Below are positions 24,084 to 37,233 of a DNA stretch of 64,000 nt, piece by piece. Under the pieces are notes generated by a model. That model searched no databases and had not been told where the DNA came from. It worked only from the letters and a program-made list of their open reading frames with translations. The number at the start of each line of letters is the position of its first letter. Position 1 is the first letter of the stretch. This stretch comes from Leptodactylus fallax. Lineage: Eukaryota > Chordata > Amphibia > Anura > Leptodactylidae. Location of the stretch: the NCBI GenBank assembly GCA_947044405.1, contig CAMRHE010000322.1, positions 620,001 to 684,000 of the forward strand. Reading direction: 5' to 3'. The position numbers and the translations under genes were made by a program.

Positions 24084-24302
24084 TGCTGAGACCACATGTT
24101 GCAGAAAAACTGCGGTTTCTGTTGCAGATTTTGCTGCGTTTTTTTTTGAGCCAAAGCCAAGAGTGGATATAGCAGATGAAAGAAATATAAGTGCTTTCTT
24201 TAGATTTCTTACTCCTTTCAAAGACACTGCTGGCTTTGACTTAAGAAACTCCACCCAAATCTGTAACAAAAAACAGATTTTCTGCAGTGTGTGGCTTCAT
24301 CT
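24084..24302. mobile_element. Harbinger-like MITE
   Basis: TAA flanks both sides (24081-24083 and 24303-24305). Ends TGCTGAGACCACATGTTGCA and TGCAGTGTGTGGCTTCATCT are imperfect inverted repeats. Inside, GTTGCAGATTTTGCTGCG and AGCCAAAGCCAAGAGTGGAT are typical of a common frog MITE as I remember it. Confidence 0.6.
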
Positions 24303-24607
24303 TAATGGAGGATTCTGGTTTTACAAAATTTATATTCATTGTATACAACGCATTCAAAATTATATGCAAATTATATTTTTCTCTGATTTTCCTAAATGGT
24401 TGATGCAAATGACAATCAGTATAATGTTCAACTCTTCAACCAGTTTATTGGACAAAACTCCCAATAACAACATTTTTTTATGCCAAATTAAAAAATTATT
24501 ATGCACAACAGAGTTTCTAAACATTTTATAGGTTGTAAAGAACTGAAAATGGTCATTTGTTGAATTTTGAGTATTAAGAGGTCACATTTACAAAATGTAA
24601 TTACAAA

Positions 24608-25562
24608 TTACAAAACATTGTAACAGGCCAAGTTACTTGTTAACATAGGACCCTTCTTTGATATCACCTTCACAATTCTTGCATGCATTGAACTTATGAG
24701 TTTTTGGATAGTTTCTGCTTGAATTTCTTTGCAGGATGTCACAATAGACTCCCAGAGCTGCTGTTTTGATGTGAACTGCCTCCCACCCTCATAGATCTTT
24801 TGCTTGAGGAAACTCCAAAGGTTGAGGTTAGGGGAGGATGGTGGCCACAACATGAGTTTCTCTTCTTTTATGCCCATGGCAGCCAATGACTCAAAGGTAT
24901 TCTTTGCTGCATGAGTTGGTACATTGTCATGCATGAAGAAGATTTTGTACCATTTTGTGTCAGTGGTCAGTCAGAAAAGCTATATACTATGCAGAGGTCA
25001 TATTCACACCATCAGGAACCCTAAAGCGGCCTACCGGCTCTCTCCCCATGATTCTGATCCCTTTTAAAACGTGAATCCACCACCTCCTTGCTGACATCGC
25101 AGTTTTGTTGGGACATGGTGGCTATCCACCAATTATCCACTACTTCAATCCATCTGGACCATCCAGGGTTGCACGGAACGCATTAATTAAAAAGACTGTT
25201 TCAAAATTAATATTCATGTATGTTTAGGCCCACAGCAACTGTTTCTGCTTATGAGCACTGTTTAGGGGTGGCCAAATAGTAGGTTTATGCACAACTGCAA
25301 GCCTCTGGAGGATCCTACACCTTGAGGTTTGTGGGACTCCAGAGGCACCAGCAGCTTCAAATACCTGTTTACTGCTTTGCAATGATATTTTATCAGCTGC
25401 TCTCTTAATCTGATTAAATTGTCTGGCAGATACCTTCCTGCTCTGAATCAGCCAAAAATCTATTAATAGTATCATGATCAGCTTACGTTTTTGTGAAATA
25501 TCTAATGTTTTCATACCTCGTCCAAGGCATAGCACTATATGGAGATCCTTTTTCTTTCCCAT
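24608..25562 (-). pseudogene. Tc1/mariner-like transposase, decayed
   Basis: The N-terminal part reads MGKKKDLHIV ... SGVPQTSRCRILQRLAVVHK ... SAHKQKQLLWA (25224-25562). The C-terminal part reads MHDNVPTHAAKNTFESLAAM, WPPSSPNLN and QAETIQKLISSMHARIV (24608-24934). The middle is scrambled by stops and frameshifts. The N-P-I-E part of the usual [10 protein letters not shown] is deleted (SPNLNLWSFL), so the third catalytic residue is missing. I could not find terminal inverted repeats. It lies in the ENPP3 intron in the sense orientation. Confidence 0.8.
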
Positions 25563-25611
25563 ATTGCTTGAAACCTGTGGCCTACTTAATAATGTGGATA
25601 GTTCATTTTAA

Positions 25612-25941
25612 GACTATTGCCCCACGTAGCTTAAACGCAGCAGTTTGGCCGTGCAAAGTGGATGGGATGCTAGTGAATCCCATCTACACCTTGTGGAAAA
25701 ATATGCACAGCGGATATGCTGCGATTTCCAAAACCATTGCAGTTTTGGAAATCACAGAATGTCAATTATACCTACGGAAATGCAGGCGGTTTCCCTATAC
25801 GTATAATGGAAGCAGAGAGTCCGCAGAGGAAACCTCTGCAAACTTTCTGTGAAAAGTGCTGCGGGAAAAACCACAATGCTTTGCCACCACAGTTTTTCCC
25901 GCAGTGCTTTTTTGCTGCAGCCGCTACGTGGGGCATTAGCC
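25612..25941. mobile_element. Harbinger-like MITE, family M1, complete (330 bp)
   Basis: Ends GACTATTGCCCCACGTAGC and GCTACGTGGGGCATTAGCC. TAA at 25609-25611 and at 25942-25944. This is the best copy for defining family M1 and its TWA target. Confidence 0.8.
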
Positions 25942-25944
25942 TAA

Positions 25945-26263
25945 GGGTAGCAGCACACGACCGTGTTTCACCCATGAAATTCCGTCCGTGTGTTATCCAG
26001 ATTTACCGGCTTGAACTTCATGCTAGGAGCAGGAATCCTAGTATCTTAGTTATCTATGATGCTAGGAGTCCCTGCCTCCCAGAGACATACTGTCCCGTAC
26101 TGTACTTGGTACAGGACAGTATGTCGCTGGGAGGCAGGGACTCCTAGCAGTATAGTTATCTATGATGCTATGAGTCCCATTCCCAGCATCAAGTAAAGAC
26201 GGTAAATCTGGCTAACACATGGACCAAGTTTCACGGGTGAAACACGGTCGATTGCTGCTACCC
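25945..26263. mobile_element. Harbinger-type foldback MITE (319 bp)
   Basis: Ends GGGTAGCAGCACACGACCG and GGTCGATTGCTGCTACCC, with almost the whole element self-complementary (GGGAGGCAGGGACTCCTAGC in the centre). TAA at 25942-25944, shared with the preceding element, and at 26264-26266. Confidence 0.85.
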
Positions 26264-26266
26264 TAA

Positions 26267-27497
26267 GTAGGTTTCCTTTAATTGGGCTCACCTGGCAAAC
26301 TAATCAGAGGTGTTTGAGATGAATTTCAGTGATCCAAAGAGCCCTGAGGCACAAAACCAGCCATGAGTTTTATTGAAAAACAAAAAAATGCTATATTTAT
26401 AACAGTTAAATACAATTTACATAATCATTTGGAACGCGGTATAATTAACAGTTCTATAATTTTCCTCTTGACTTTCTGTTTCAATTCCTGGTAAGCATTT
26501 TAAAATGAGACTTCATTCCTTAAATTTATAGTAAATCCATAACTACAATTATGCTGTTTCATAAAATCAGTTTATTGTGTGCAGCACATGTCATACAATG
26601 CGAGCTAGTTATGATGCGTGGGCTAATCCTGTCCATCAGCCACTGATTGACAACTTTCTCCATATGCACAGTAATAGTAATAGGGAGTAGGTTGTAAGTC
26701 GGCAGAAAGAGGGGTAGGGAGTACATAGCTCATGAATACTAAGAATTCTTGGCTCACAGTGGTCAGCTCATGACAAGTGAAACCCCGGTGAAGTTAGGGT
26801 GACTGTCAATACCTTACCTTCTTGCAGATAAATCTGATAACAGTTTCCCTTTAAAATTTAAAAAATAATTTTTATCTCATGGTAGCAGTATGTAGTATTG
26901 GTTCCTGTAGCTAAACACTTCCTACTACAGAGAGTCTAACTGTATCTGCATTCTTCCCTACTAGACTGCCCCTCTAAATCTGTGAAATGAATCAGATTGT
27001 ATTTATTGTGCATTTAATGTATTTACATACATAAGAATAAAATTCTAAGGTAAATCCTTCAAATCTAGGAAACCCACAAAACTTGTACTTGTATCCCCAT
27101 AATTCGAGCATAGACTATAAAACGCTACGTATACTGGCAAATCTTATCCGGTCTTTATTTTAAAGTATTTCCCCCGGAGATTGTAAAATTGTTGATCTAG
27201 ATGGGGATTTTGTTTGGTGGCTTGTGCTCTGTAATCAGCACACCATGTTCCCAAGTCATAGCACTGAAAAAAAAACCCCATAGGTTTGGAATTCTTTACT
27301 ACTTTTAGCAACACAGAACTGTATAACACATTGACCCACATTTTTCCACCTCCTGTTTCCTATTTGTTTCCAGTGAAATTTAACAGGATGCAGATAAATA
27401 TCCTGAATAATGTTCCAATGCCACTGGAAAAGGGTGGTCAGACAAACTTTTGCTAGCTTGGAAATATTGTTTAATACAATATTAGGTTTTCAGCTTC
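26267..27497. other. no gene; ENPP3 intron
   Basis: No exon or ORF with recognisable content. TTTCCCTTTAAAA near 26845 could be a worn T2-type end without a partner. Confidence 0.5.
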
Positions 27498-27501
27498 TTA
27501 A

Positions 27502-27929
27502 AGAGGACCTTTCACATCCTCATAGATGTGCGGTATTATATATCGCAAGAAAGATCACCGTGCACTGAATTCAGTGCACTGTCGGCTTTCCCGGTATGAG
27601 CCCTAGTACTGGAGATATCGGTGCCGTTAATTTCGGCTCCCATATCTTCCCACTGTCGGAAAGGCGGCCCTTACAGCTCACTGAGCTGTGAGGAATGCCC
27701 CCCCGACTGTACTCTTCCATAGAGTTGTACTGTTGGGGGGGGGGGGGGGGGAGCGTGTGCCTCACTATCCAGCGATGACGCTGAGCTGTAAGGCCCGCCC
27801 TTCTGACAGTGGAGAGATATCATTGCCGAATTTAACGACACTGATAGCTCCAGCATCGGGGCTTATACCTGGAAAGTCAACAGTGTGCTGAATAACACCG
27901 CACATCTATGAGGACTTGAAAGTTCCTCT
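27502..27929. mobile_element. T2-like TTAA MITE with poly-G run
   Basis: TTAA at 27498-27501 and 27930-27933. Ends AGAGGACCTTTCACATCCTC and GAGGACTTGAAAGTTCCTCT, with further inverted pairs (CATAGATGTGCGGT, ACTGTCGGAAAGGCGG). A run of 17 G at 27735-27751 lies near the centre. Related to the shorter copy at 44069. Confidence 0.8.
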
Positions 27930-28365
27930 TTAAGAAGAACTTCTGGTCTAGTGAAATGGTAAATCTGTATTGTCTCCTCTACACTTTCAAAAAACAGGGC
28001 ACATTGTAAAATATTCAACACTTCTGGAATAAATGTTTCTATATAGCGTTGGTTCACAGCTTATGTAAATAAACTGGTCATATAAGTGGTCCCACACAAC
28101 TGATCACAGATAGAAAGAGTTTTCAATCCATATACAATTAAATAAAAATATTTACCACACTTCTATAAAAGCAACAATGATAAATACAATTTATTGTGTA
28201 TCAGACATAAGAAAAAAAAAACACATGCACTTCACTCAGCATTCCAGAATCCACAGGACAGTAAGTACAGAAGTAAAGATATTGGTAATATACCACCATA
28301 CCATACTAGGACCTTCCTCCCTTCAGATATGTCTATGACTTGACAAAGGTCCAAACGGGCAACAT

Positions 28366-28790
28366 AATGGGAGGCCTTTATCAAGCCTCTTGCGCCTATT
28401 TACTTCAAATTCTGCTAATTTTTTTATGCTGTGTGCGCAAAAAATTATCATGTGTTTGCACCTATTTTGCAGGTTTTAACACAAGACTTGTTATGCTTTT
28501 TTGTCAGGGTAAATGGACATGGTTCATTTGGAATAGCATTTTACTAGACTTTTATGACATACCCCATTTAAAAAAAAAAAAAAAAAACACTCCAGACACC
28601 CCAGCACATGGGCAGTGTAAAAACTTGACATACCTGACAGCACAAGAATCACAATTTCCATTATTGTAATTTTGTGCAAAATTCATGAGGCAATTGCACC
28701 TGTTTAGTAAATTACACACACACACACTAAATGGCCATGCATAAAAAAAGGCGCAAAAAAATTGTGCAAGTGATAAATTGCCCCCATTGT
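28366..28790. repeat. possible foldback MITE
   Basis: TAATGGGAGGCCTTTATCAAG at the left and AGTGATAAATTGCCCCCATT at the right are imperfectly complementary. No target duplication was identified, so the class is uncertain. An A-run at about 28569-28587 and a short CA repeat near 28713 lie inside. Confidence 0.4.
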
Positions 28791-28990
28791 GTTCAATAAT
28801 GTGCTCAATTGTGTATTAATATCTGGACTTCCCTTACTATGAATTATGGAATACTGATTTTATGACTGAATGACACATGTAAGATGGTTGAAACCTGGTG
28901 TAGATTGGTGCTGTTTTTTTAAACGGTTAATATCCTTATTGATTGTCAAGAGTTACAGCTGGGACTGAATTATGTTGCATATGTTACTGT

Positions 28991-28996
<6 letters not shown>

Positions 28997-29035
<39 letters not shown>
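28997..29035. repeat. (TA)n microsatellite
   Basis: Nineteen or so uninterrupted TA repeats. Confidence 0.95.
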
Positions 29036-29038
<3 letters not shown>

Positions 29039-29293
29039 ACTGTATCTGATGTCCCACTACCTGTTTATAATATGATTGTTAGCTGCTCAAAACATATGTA
29101 TACCCTATTGCAGGTGGCTGGTGTGGCAGGCAGTCATTCATGGTGTAATGTACTATACACTGTACCTTTAATTTGAATAGGCTTCAAGGCTAGGCTGAGT
29201 AAAGCATGTGGGTAGTGGCCCCACCTAGTGTCCTGATGTGGTCCTACACTAGATATTGTGGTGCCAATGCACACCTTGTCATAGTAGCTAGAC

Positions 29294-29890
29294 CAGTGTT
29301 TCCCAACCTTTTCAGACTCAGGGGACCCCTGGAAAAAGAAAATTTGTCCTTGGGGCACCAATACCAAATAATTTTTACCATAAGATAAAACACGGCAGTT
29401 TTTATGCTTTTTTTAGCACAGTTTTTGAATTTACAGCTGGAACATATATTTTTTCATTTGTAAATTTAGAAAACTTCCCCAAAAACCACATGAAAACTGC
29501 ATGCATTTTTTTTTCTGATGTAGTTTTGATGTTATTGTGACTCGCCACAACTGCACCATGTGAATGCAGCCTTAAAACTACACAATCCTATATTTCCCAT
29601 CCAGCACATAAAAATTCACCTTTTACCATCACCAGGCTCCCTTAGTCTTCTCTACATAATATCATGATCCCTAGCTGCCCAGCACACAGTATATGGTTTC
29701 CCATTGGCCCAACACAGTATAATACTCCCCAGTGGCCCACAATTTATAATGCTCCCTAGTTGCCCCAGACACTTAAAAAATGTTCCATAATGGTCCCAAG
29801 ACACCTAATAATGTTCTCTAGTGGCCCCCAGCCAAGTTGTAATGCTCCCCAGTGTCCCCCAGGCAAGAAGTACCAGTAGTAAATGCTCCT
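29294..29890. mobile_element. hAT-like element, left end plus degenerate repeat
   Basis: Starts CAGTGTTTCCCAACC, a common hAT-type terminus. From about 29690 a degenerate ~31-bp repeat follows (CCCCAGTGGCCC, AATGCTCCC), resembling the minisatellite of hAT copies A to D. The right end and target duplication are not found. Confidence 0.5.
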
Positions 29891-30049
29891 TTCATACCAT
29901 CACCCTTGTATATAAATATATTTTCTGTAAAGTTGATTTTCTCCTTACAATTTTAGCCCCATCAACAAAACGTTCTTCAGCAATACTTGTTTTTCGTGAT
30001 TGCGGATATTCCACTCAGTAACTTGTCTTATGAAATACAGGTGACCTCA

Positions 30050-30986
30050 CAGTTCTGAGTCAGAGGATATTACCAAGCCAAAGTTAAGCCAATTTTGTTT
30101 AGTTCCATAAAAATAAAATTCCGTTTGAGAATGCCAAAAAAAATCACTGCCAGGCCCTATGAGCACAACACTGACTCATTTATTCAGAACAGTGTGTTAT
30201 TGATGAACATGGCTTTTAGCCTCAGTCATTATACCCAATAAGTGATGTCATCACAGCTAACTGTATCTGGCAATAGTTGGCATGAATCTGAATCCGTATT
30301 CGTGTGTATTCATATTATTCAAGCAGACACTCTGCTCTAGTCTTCAAAGCCCTTGATAAAGGGATAACTATAGCAAACATAAAGGATATGTTCACTTTTA
30401 GAATTTGATACGCAGCTAAAGGTAAACTAACACTGACCATACCTACCGATTTCAGCAGAAGTGGCTGACCATTTACTGTGTATGCGTGCTTCCTGATCTT
30501 CGGCAATGGTAGATGTCTTAGGAGAAAAGGATTGGGAACTTGGATTTTATCATGTCCCCTCCTTCTGTCCTCAGAGGAGATTAGCCACTGTCAGAGGTGT
30601 CTGGCAACACCTTCTTCCCTCTCCCCATTCAGAACACAATCATACTTGGCCAAGCTGACATGCATGTGTATAGATAGTAAGCCTATGAGACAGATATCAG
30701 CTGAGCGCGCTTTGTCTGTGTGTGGACAGTTTTACTGGTCTCCCTGGGATATGTCTAGATGACCCTGAGTACTGGCATAGGGGAATGTAGTAATGCATAA
30801 ATGTTTTACTACATATGTGCTCCGATGCTGCCACCTACACATCCACATATATCTGCATCATTATATCCTAGAGTGGATTTTAGTCCAGTAATGTAGGCAG
30901 TTGCATCAGTTGACCTTTAATTCCATCAGAAAGTCAATTTTATCTCACGAGCCGAGCAAGACTCACATTTAAGTGAAGATTAAAAG
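30050..30986. other. no gene; ENPP3 intron
   Basis: The stretch 30415-30780 has the look of an interspersed frog repeat (ATCATGTCCCCTCCTTCTG..., CAGAGGTGTCTGGCAACACC), but I cannot define its ends. Nothing else seen. Confidence 0.4.
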
Positions 30987-32503
30987 CAGAGATGGGCGAA
31001 ACTCTCTAGATCTGTTTCGGGTTCGGGTCAGGTTGAACAAGTTTGGTACAACCACAGCTTAAATTAGCTTAAAACATAGTGTATAACACTGTCAGGGCTC
31101 GTAGGCATGTATGTGTCTAATTTCTAGCTCTCTAAGGCAAACACAGCCAAAGTTATGTCAAAGTGAAAGTGACATGTATGTCTATGGAAAAATGGAGGTA
31201 TGCAATTTAACCATACACTGCGCTGCCACTTGCTTTTACGCACTACAAAATTACTCGTTTTTGGGAGATAGGTATTTGTCTGTGTTTTTTTTTTTTTTTA
31301 GACACACATGGCGTGTTTTTATTTTGGAGACACATTTGTAGCTGTGTGATTTGTTGAAAAGTGATGAAGAAATGGTTCTTGAAAAAAAAATCCACCAAAA
31401 ATTATCCCTTCATGGGAGCAGATGTGAAAGCAAAATGTTTTGGTTTTTAGATGCCAATACTGTGGCACCAGCAGTGTAGTATCGTGAAATGCGAGAGTCT
31501 AGGGCGCAGGACATGTCTGACTGTGTGGTAGCAGTGGTGGTAGCTGTGGCAACATGAGTGGCAGTATAACATGGAAAGATATGATGGACCTGGCCGCAGA
31601 AAATGTCTGGCTGAGTGGTAGCAGTTGAGGTAGATGTGGCAGCATTAGTGGCAGGCAGTAAAGTATGGATGAATATGATGGGTGGTAATATGATTTATAT
31701 GAGGGTGGCAGAGATAACAGAGATTTTATTCAGAATAAAATTGCTTCAGAAACTGAGATTTTTCAGATTAGCAGGCTCTGTCAAACTATTTATTGGGTAA
31801 GCAAAATAAAAAACCCTATATAATGGAGATTTTGTTCAGATTAGTGCAGGGGGAATGCACATTTTGCTGTTAGAAGAGCAGTTTGTATGTATTTAATGAA
31901 AAAATTTTAAACTCTTGCCAAAAAAAACTCTTAAAAGATTTTTTTCACTAACAGGATTGAATGCAAATGGAACTGTAATATTAGCCTCTATTGTGTATTA
32001 GTGCAGGTTGGTGTGCGGTCAGGCTCACACAGCACAGATTATTCTCCCTCACGCCTATGATTTCTATTACTAATCTGCCTGTAATTAATTAACTCTGACT
32101 AAACTGTGTTCTGTGTTCTCCTACTCCTAGCTATATTGCAGCACTTGTAGCACTCAGTGATCTGTATCATGCAATAATGAAGATCACATCCGTCCCCTAC
32201 TACCACCATCACTGATATGCCTCGTGTTCCAGCCCACACAACCTTACATACTGTATATGGCATAAGATGTAAAGTGTCACCTAACACTGACTATTGGCTG
32301 AGAGGCTGTTAGTTGGTTCCAGAATGTCACAGTGACTCTTAAAACACGTGTCGCTTCTGTATTTTTTCCGTGCAATATATGTGGCAGCGGGAATTTTAAT
32401 TTGTCTGAGACAAATTGCCATTTATTCAGTTTTATTAAAAAATAAACAATTTGGAATATTCAAGTCAAACCCGGTTCATGACACAACAATTTGTCCATCT
32501 CTA
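30987..32503. mobile_element. non-autonomous hAT element (1517 bp)
   Basis: Exact 8-bp duplication ATTAAAAG at 30979-30986 and 32504-32511. Ends CAGAGATGGGCGAA and TTTGTCCATCTCTA are inverted repeats apart from the outermost base and a few changes. No transposase ORF and no 31-bp minisatellite, so a different hAT group from copies A to D. Confidence 0.82.
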
Positions 32504-32770
32504 ATTAAAAGAAAGATAGTTAAAGGAACAGATGCTATTAGTCGGTGCTAGGACATGGGTTAGGGCAGGATTTTAAAACATTCTAGTGTTACAAATTCCT
32601 ATAAGAACACCTACTATCTGTATAGATGCAAAGATTTACTCCTGAACTGCACAAAAGATTTTTTTTTTTTGCCTTGGGTGTTCAAATGTCTTGTACCATT
32701 TCTGCTATATTGACTAGAATGTAAATCCTTTTTTTTTCACATAGCCATCATGATTAAACAAGATACTCAC

Positions 32771-32927
32771 TGCGCAGCTTTCACTGTTGTCTGGTCTGTG
32801 AGGAATGATGAAAGATAACACTTGAAGATCACCAGTGCAGTTAAGAGGTGTTTGCAACGTATTTTTACAACTGGTCAACACCATAAAGTAATGTGTTGGA
32901 ATAGGAACCTTCGAGCCTTCAACATAA
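32771..32927 (-). CDS. ENPP3: ENPP3-like gene, penultimate coding exon
   Basis: Encodes, after a shared serine codon, [20 protein letters not shown] ... [19 protein letters not shown] ... [20 protein letters not shown] and FIIPHRP.N.ESC are hallmark stretches of the ENPP1/ENPP3 nuclease-like domain, with two cysteines expected to form disulphides. NCT is a potential N-glycosylation site. Acceptor ACCACAG|TT at 32928; donor GCA|GTGAGT at 32770. Its phases (1 base to complete a codon, then 52 codons) join exactly to the neighbouring exons. Confidence 0.9.
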
Positions 32928-33016
32928 CTGTGGTCAAGAAAGTTGCAAAGGTTAAAATAAACTAGAGATAGATAGATTGGTAGATAGATACATAGAGATA
33001 CAATATATTATATATA

Positions 33017-34629
<1,613 letters not shown>

Positions 34630-34890
34630 TATATTTATATACACAGTGTATACACATACACACATACCGTTAAAGGGTTTAGGTCGGCATGATCATCAGT
34701 AGTCTAGGGCAGTTCACACAAAATTCAATAGTACCCTTATTACGGAACTGTGCCCGAAAGACACCAGATGCAGATGTGAATCCAGCCTTTGTAGTAGTCT
34801 AGAGTGTCATTTCCACAAAGTGTCTTTAGGTTCTCAAAGTAGTGGGTCAAATTATATATTTTTTTTAATTTACCCAAATATTTAATATAC

Positions 34891-35023
34891 CTTTGGATTT
34901 GGTCTGGTGCATCCACATGTCCATCATGGTTGTAATCAAAAATTGGTCCAGTAACCACATTGATTCCATTTCGTTCTAAAGAATACTTGAGTAGCAATAC
35001 ATTGTTCAAGTAATTCCATATCC
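34891..35023 (-). CDS. ENPP3: ENPP3-like gene, internal coding exon with EF-hand-like loop
   Basis: Encodes IWNYLNNVLLLKYSLERNG, INVVTGPIFDYNHDGHVDAP and DQIQ. NG.NVV.GP.FD is diagnostic for the ENPP nuclease-like domain. DYNHDGHVD is the calcium-binding EF-hand-like loop known in ENPP1 and its relatives, with Asp/Asn/Asp/Asp at the ligand positions. Acceptor TTTCTAG|GG at 35024 and donor AAAG|GTATAT at 34890. The exon starts with two bases of a codon and ends with two, matching both neighbours. Confidence 0.9.
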
Positions 35024-35592
35024 CTAGAAAGAGCGAACATTGTTACAGCTTAACTCTCAAAATGAAGTTACTGCAAATTCTTTTAAATATGAAGATAGCA
35101 GCAAACTACAGTATATTGCAGGTCTATTATGTCCAAAATTCTTCCTAGACCAATAACAGTGCCGTGTAAGGGCCTTTAACCCCTTCCCGCTCCGTAATAG
35201 TACGTCGCGGCATGTATATATAGTAGTTCACGCTCAACTCAGTACTATTACGGTCCAAGCTGAGGAGTTAGATACTCCGACTCCGGCGGATTAACCCCCT
35301 GGATGCCATGATCAATAGCGATCACGGAATCCAGGGGGTCCGGGGGGCAAGATCGCCCCCACTGTCATCCCTCGGACCCCCGTGATAAGATCGCGTTTTC
35401 CGAGGGGTTGCCACTCACGTTTATATTAAAAAAATATATAATGTAAACAAAAATAAACAAACATGTCAGGTATCCCCACATGCGTATAAGTCCCCACTAT
35501 CCAAATATAGCATTATTTATCCCGTACGGTGAACGCCATAAAAAAAAAAAAAATAAATAATAATAATAATAAAAAAAAAATATATATATATA

Positions 35593-37207
35593 CAGTACAG
35601 ACCAAAAGTTTGGACACACCTTCTCATTCCAAGAGTTTTCTGTATTTTCATGACTATAAAAATTGTAGATTCACACTGAAGGCATCAAAACTATGAATTA
35701 ACACATGTGGAATTATATACTTAACAAAAAAGTGTGAAACAACTGAAAATATGTCTTATATTCTAGGTTCTTCAAAGTAGCCACCTTTTGCTTTGATTAC
35801 TGCTTTGCACACTCTTGGCATTCTCTTGATGAGCTTCAAGAGGTAGTCACCTGAAATGGTTTTCACTTCACAGGTGTGCCCTGTCAGGTTTAATAAGTGG
35901 GATTTCTTGTCTTATAAATGGGGTTGGGACCATCAGTTGTGTTGTTCAGAAGTCAGGTGGATACACAGCTGATAGTCCTACTGAATGGAGTGTTAGAATT
36001 TGTATTATGGCAAGAAAAAAGCAGCTAAGTAAAGAAAAACGAGTGGCCGTCATTACTTTAAGAAATGAAGGTCAGTCAGTCCGAAAAATTGGGAAAACTT
36101 TGAAAGTGTCCCCAAGTGCAGTGACCAAAACCATCAAGCGCTACAAAGAAACTGGCTCACATGAGGACCGCCCCAGGAAAGGAAGACCAAGAGTCACCTC
36201 TGCTGCGGAGGATAAGTTCATCCGAGTCACCAGCCTCAGAAATCGCAGGTTAACAGCAGCTCAGATTAGAGACCAGGTCAATGCCACACAGAGTTCTAGC
36301 AGCAGACACATCTCTACAACAACTGTTAAGAGGAGACTGTGTGCAGCAGGCCTTCATGGTAAAATAGCTGCTAGGAAACCACTCCTAAGGACAGGCAACA
36401 AGCATAAGAGACTTGTTTGGGCTAAAGAACACAAGGAATGGACATTAGACCTGTGGAAATCTGTGCTTTGGTCTGATGAGTCCAAATTTGAGATCTTTGG
36501 TTCCAACCACCGTGTCTTTGTGTGACGCAGAAAAGGTGAACGAATGGACTCTACATGCCTGGTTCCCACCGTGAAGCATGGAGGAGGAGGTGTGATGGTG
36601 TGGGGGTGCTTTGCTGGTGACACTGTTGGGGATTTATTCAAAATTGAAGGAATACTGAACCAGCATGGTTACCACAGCATCTTGCAGCGGCATGCTATTC
36701 CATCCGGTTTGCGTTTAGTTGGACCATCATTTATTTTTTAACAGGACAGTGACCCCAAACACACCTCCAGACTGTAAGGGCTATTTGACCAAGAAGGAGA
36801 GTGATGGGGTGCTACGCCAGATGACCTGGCCTCCACAGTCACCACACCTGAACCCAATCGAGATGGTTTGGGATGAGTGAAGGCAAAAGGTCCAACAAGT
36901 GCTAAGCATCTCTGGGAACTCCTTCAAGACTGTTGGAAGACCATTTCAGGTGACTACCTCTTGAAGCTCATCAAGAGAATGCCAAGAGTGTGCAAAGCAG
37001 TAATCAAAGCAAAAGGTGGCTACTTTGAAGAACCTAGAATATAAGACATATTTTCAGTTGTTTCACACTTTTTTGTTAAGTATATAATTCCACATGTGTT
37101 AATTCATAGTTTTGATGCCTTCAGTGTGAATCTACAATTTTTATAGTCATGAAAATACAGAAAACTCTTGGAATGAGAAGGTGTGTCCAAACTTTTGGTC
37201 TGTACTG
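35593..37207 (+). mobile_element. Tc1-like transposon 5 with 268-bp inverted repeats
   Basis: 1615 bp between TA dinucleotides (35591-35592 and 37208-37209). Inverted repeats 35593-35860 and 36940-37207 are nearly identical and start CAGTACAGACCAAAAGTTTG. The right arm includes the last ~35 codons of the transposase, so the left arm is an inverted copy of that coding sequence. Confidence 0.95.
36007..37044 (+). pseudogene. Tc1-like transposase, inactivated
   Basis: Opens with MARKKQLSKEKRVAVITLRN and is unbroken for 172 codons through the HTH region and LWSDESKFEIFG (first catalytic Asp). A TGA at 36523-36525 lies where an arginine codon (CGA) would be expected. It continues as [20 protein letters not shown], then breaks again near 36735 where TTTTTTAACAGGACAGTGACCCC should encode the QDSDPKHTS motif. 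The end, RMPRVCKAVIKAKGGYF, is intact within the right inverted repeat. Confidence 0.92.
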
Positions 37208-37233
37208 TATATATATATATATATATATATATA
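37208..37233. repeat. (TA)n between two Tc1 elements
   Basis: A pure TA run that contains the target dinucleotides of transposon 5 (right) and transposon 6 (left). Confidence 0.95.

Noticed and set aside
27735..27751. 17-G run as a regulatory G-quadruplex
   Set aside because: It lies inside a MITE and a single uninterrupted run gives no support for function.
34706..34784. Harbinger-like MITE (GGGCAGTTCACAC ... GTGAATCCAGCC)
   Set aside because: The ends look suggestive, but arms are too diverged and there is no matching TWA duplication.
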